In this document: piece by piece, positions 61,052-64,000 of the stretch
How the letters are laid out: each line of letters opens with the position of its first letter
How positions within the stretch are numbered: the stretch's first letter is position 1
From: Rhodosporidiobolus odoratus
Lineage: Eukaryota; Basidiomycota; Microbotryomycetes; Sporidiobolales; Sporidiobolaceae
DNA: 64,000 bases
Direction of reading: 5' to 3'
NCBI GenBank assembly: GCA_034387635.1
Contig: JAOANU010000004.1
Location: forward strand, 1,426,001 to 1,490,000
Program-made: the position numbers and the translations under genes
Notes under the pieces: generated by a model
Told to the model about the DNA's origin: nothing
Databases searched by the model: none
Seen by the model: the letters and a program-made list of their open reading frames with translations, nothing else

Positions 61052-61540
61052 CTTATAGTTAGCGGGCGGCGACTTAGCGGGGGTGGGAGGAAGTAGACGT
61101 GTCTTTGGCGAGTTCCCGCTTCCCTGTTCACTCACACAGGCTTTAAAGCCTGACTGAGCTATTCAGAGACCTTCCTGTACATCTAGCGAGTGTACTGACA
61201 CGTCCGCAGAGTTGTTTGACCTGATTGACGTCGACTCGCCATGCAACTCGTCTGGCGCTTTACTTCGACCCAGAATGGTCAACGCGGTAGACGTGAGCGT
61301 TCCGTGCTCAGTTGTAGGTGCACTTGAACGCCAATGCGCCGCTCGTACTAGCTGTTTGACATCGCGCCGCTCTATTCTCCCTCAGCTTTTTCTGCTTTTC
61401 CGCTACGATTCTCTCCAGTTCTGTCCTCCTACTTGCTCAGTCGTACCGGAGGATAACCCGCAAGAAGTGGAAAAGACTGCCTTTGTTTCGATACAATATC
61501 GTACAAGCGTCGGGAGAGACAGACTACAATCCTTCACTCT

Positions 61541-61910
61541 TTACTTCTCCTCAGGGCCGACCGCCTCGTGACCGTGCGCGAACTCCTCCACGCCGGCCTT
61601 TCCACCCTTCTGCCCAGCCTCCGAGGCGAGCTCCTTGTTGCCGCCGAAGCCCTACACAAGAATGAGTAGAGGTAAGTGCGCGTCGACTTCGCCTTGGGCA
61701 GAGAATCCCTTCGACTTACATGCTCAGAACTCATGCGCTGATCGGGCTTTCCATCCTTGCGAAGACCATCGTGCTCCGAAGGCTCTGTGAGGGGAATCTG
61801 GTCGATCAGCTCGCGTCGGGGTGTATGAAGGAGAGAGAGAGAGACGGACTGTACTGCTTGGCGCCCTCAGCCTCAGCGTGCTCAGTCATCTCGTTCGAGG
61901 CGGTGGCCAT
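61541..61910 (-). CDS. CON-10 / KGG-type stress hydrophilin
   Basis: Small hydrophilic protein. Exon 1 from ATG 61910 reads MATASNEMTEHAEAEGAK. A middle exon gives IPLTEPSEHDGLRKDGKPDQ with RMSSEH before a GTAAGT donor, and the last exon reads GFGGNKELASEAGQKGGKAG then VEEFAHGHEAVGPEEK. The AGQKGGKAG unit is the KGG repeat of conidiation protein 10 / GsiB stress proteins, LEA-like protectants made during sporulation, desiccation or light response. The junction between exons 1 and 2 is not phase-resolved. ARP4 begins 490 bp downstream on the same strand. Confidence 0.75.
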
Positions 61911-62727
61911 GGTAGCGTCGGACTGTGAGGCGTGTCGAGAGAATTGGCAAGACGGGGTTGAGCAGGAGATGGCCGACAGACAGCAGGTGAGGAGGATGAG
62001 AGGAAGAAAGATTAGCTTGCCGAGCGCCCCGCATACAGCAGGAGAGAACTGACCATCTTGTCTTGTGGTTGTGTGGGTGTGTGAGTGTGGTGAAGGACTG
62101 TGGGAGAGAAGCAGAAGACGAGCGGACCTCTAGGGATCTGCGACGAAACTGCAATGACGGCGATCTCAACGTTCAACCCCGAACCCTTTCCTATCTGAAC
62201 CGGCGATGATGTCGGCGGCTGTTGGGCGCGATGGCAACATCGCGAGCGGCGATGAAATGCCGTCGTGACACTGTTGCAGCTGTAGTAGCCACGTCTATCA
62301 AGCGGATGCTGAGGGGCGCAAGAACGCAGAGGAGAAACGAACGGCCGACGCGATAAGAATCCGCTCTTAACCGCGGCTGTTGTTCCCAGCGCTCTACAGC
62401 AACTCGCTACGCGGTAGCAATCTCCAGCGAGCTTTGCCCTCCATTGTGCAGAAGCCCCCTCACAAGCAAGCGGAGTGGGCGGTGAGCGGCGAAGGGAGTT
62501 TGCCCCATTTGAGAAGGTCACGCTATTAGACGGTACTTGCCCCTTGTCGGGCTTGCATCGGTTAGACAGTAGGCATTGACTTCAGACAAATAGTTGTAGT
62601 CGCACCCTACGCGGCCGGATCCATCAATTCATTCAAGGGTCATGTCTCAAGCATCAGACCGGGCTGAGAGTCGACACTCCTTGCACACCCCCTGCAAAAC
62701 TCCTCATGCTGCAGATCACATAATCCC
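61911..62727. other. Intergenic, probable CON-10-like promoter and accessory DNA
   Basis: About 800 bp. A CT/GA-rich repeat-like run sits upstream of the stress gene. An exact recurring word lies at 62509-62519 (minus strand). Beyond 62550 the composition becomes AT-richer and merges into the decayed family copy. Confidence 0.45.
62509..62519 (-). repeat. Recurring word GACCTTCTCAA
   Basis: An exact copy on the minus strand, in the context GCGTGACCTTCTCAAATGGG, about 200 bp beyond the 3' end of family copy B. Confidence 0.55.
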
Positions 62728-63842
62728 CTATATCCCACTCGTTTTGCAGCAATCAGACGGGAAGTAGATGGCGTGCTTGCTCAGGGATCTGAGCTGTTAT
62801 AGCTGGCAGAGCTTGACGCTGCAGAAAACAAGCAAGTCAATGTACAGCATCTTGTGCTTGCTGAGGGGAAAGTCAGTGTACCTCCATATGACCTATCTGT
62901 AGATGACACGTATGAAGGACAAGCACGAGTTAGTACTTGTGACAATGGTTAAGAAGCATTGAGAGGAAGCAACCTACCTCGTAGTAGCTCACAACAAAGC
63001 GGAAGACTTCAAGCAGAGGACCATGAACACCTTTGTCAACACATGCCTCATTGACTCCATCCAGGCGGCTCAGGTGCAATGCCATTTGGTGGCCAAACTG
63101 CTGGTTCAGGTTCCGCCTCGCCCACTCTTGATGCAATTGGTATGTTGCAAGAGGCTTGCTGAGGATGAAGGAGAACCAATCCCGACGACACAGATGCAGC
63201 AAGTTTAGACTTCGACATGTGGCAAGGAAATGGAGGAGGAGGAGCTCGAAGACGGAAGAAATGGAGGATTTCTTGATGGTGTTTTGACATAATAGGTTGT
63301 TGACGGCCTGGTAAAGGTTTGTTGAATCCCGAGGCGACGGCCCGAGGCAATATGCAGAGAGACACCTGAGGCATGGCGCTCTGTAGGTAGATCTACCTGG
63401 GAGAAAGATACTTCTGGGCCGCCACCCTGGGGGTATTGTTCTGCTGGTGCAAGTTCAAGCTTGAAACATGACTCGTGGGGTTGACTGTGTGGGATCAAAC
63501 CCCTGCAGTATCAACACAGCAGTACAGGTATGAGAAGAAGAGCCTGGGTATAGACGAGGAAAGACAGCTTCCTAGAGCGTGCAATGGACGGTTGACTCTC
63601 TTAAGAAGGTAAGCACAGGTCCCGGACCAGGGTCGTCCAGTTTTTTGACACATGCTGCCAAAGCCGCCAGTCCTTGAGCAGACAAAGTTCAGCCTTGGCA
63701 CTGCGCAGGGCGAGGAGGAGCAGGACAAGGCACACCTGTCAACGCTGGTGTCCTCATATCCCTTAAATTCCCGAAGGGCCCACATGCCGGCTTTACCAAA
63801 CTGCTCAGGTGTTCAAGTAAGCGAGACCATGTGTGCGGTATC
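62728..63842 (-). pseudogene. Unrecognised protein family, copy B (decayed)
   Basis: Paralogue of the gene at 48375-49768. Shared blocks are GKAGMWALREFKGYEDTS (A: GEAGLWALQEFEEYEDTS), LELAPAEQYPQGG, SVFELLLLHFLATCRSLNLL, FILSKPLATYQLHQEWARRN, LNQQFGHQMALHLSRLDGVN, EACVDKGVHGPLLEVFRFVV and SLSKHAIYFPSD before TAG at 62728. Relative to A, the aligned ATG is followed by a TGA at codon 6, the first exon end is deleted and altered, and the last exon has an in-frame TGA near its start. The conserved middle still reads open. An alternative start cannot be excluded, and part may lie beyond the window edge. Confidence 0.7.
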
Positions 63843-64000
63843 AGTAGTGGTCTACAAATGAACAGAGAAGGAGAGAAAGTGCCGCGGACTGGCCACGGGC
63901 CACCACAGCAGCCCCCATAGCGCCGCACGCTTGCAGTGCTCTCGCTATACTCTCTGCAGTCTTTGAGGCGTAAGTACCAGTGCGGGGGAGAAACTCGGTA

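Overview
The window is fungal nuclear DNA. Nearly every gene is interrupted by many short introns, with GT-AG ends, a few GC-AG ends, and TACTAAC branch points visible in several. Coding regions are GC-rich and genes are tightly packed on both strands. Gene content (CDC37, HSP60/HSP10, TFC6, ARP4, a RAL2-like kelch-BTB protein, a BIM1/X325-like copper protein, a CON-10-like stress protein) and intron density fit a basidiomycete yeast. A red yeast of the Pucciniomycotina (Rhodotorula/Sporobolomyces-like) is my inference; no marker here proves it.

Layout. 1-6.3 kb: DGK1 (minus, runs off the left edge), then HSP10 (minus) and HSP60 (plus) head to head over a 254-bp promoter. 6.3-9.5 kb: accessory stretch holding a partial second copy of the HSP60 3' end. 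9.5-20.9 kb: membrane RING E3, Zn2Cys6 regulator, DAL5-type MFS permease and a YwrD/HpxW-type gamma-glutamyltransferase-fold amidohydrolase. 21-27.3 kb: CDC37 and a paxillin-like three-LIM protein. 27.3-31 kb: poorly explained stretch with a broken RPS3a fragment. 31-47.8 kb: RPS3a, kelch-BTB, amidohydrolase, DUF7918-like protein, then EBP2 and an LLP/YBL028C-type nucleolar protein on a 146-bp shared promoter. 48-53.9 kb: accessory block with an unrecognised gene family (copy A), a ZIP metal transporter between direct repeats, and a secreted BIM1-like copper-protein gene divergent from the ZIP. 54-61.9 kb: TFC6, ARP4, CON-10-like. 62-64 kb: a decayed second copy of the unrecognised family.

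How the genes fit together. Three divergent pairs make functional sense: HSP10/HSP60 (mitochondrial folding chamber), EBP2/LLP (60S ribosome assembly) and ZIP/BIM1-like (metal capture and uptake). The regulator, permease and amidohydrolase may form a small nitrogen-scavenging cluster.

The strongest candidate for something new is the ZIP/BIM1-like pair. It resembles the zincophore/ZRT1 arrangement of Candida but uses an unrelated LPMO-like scaffold with a His/Cys-rich tail. Two further signals stand out: the two-copy unknown family, and an 11-bp word, GACCTTCTCAA, that recurs mostly in the accessory stretches where duplicated gene fragments lie.
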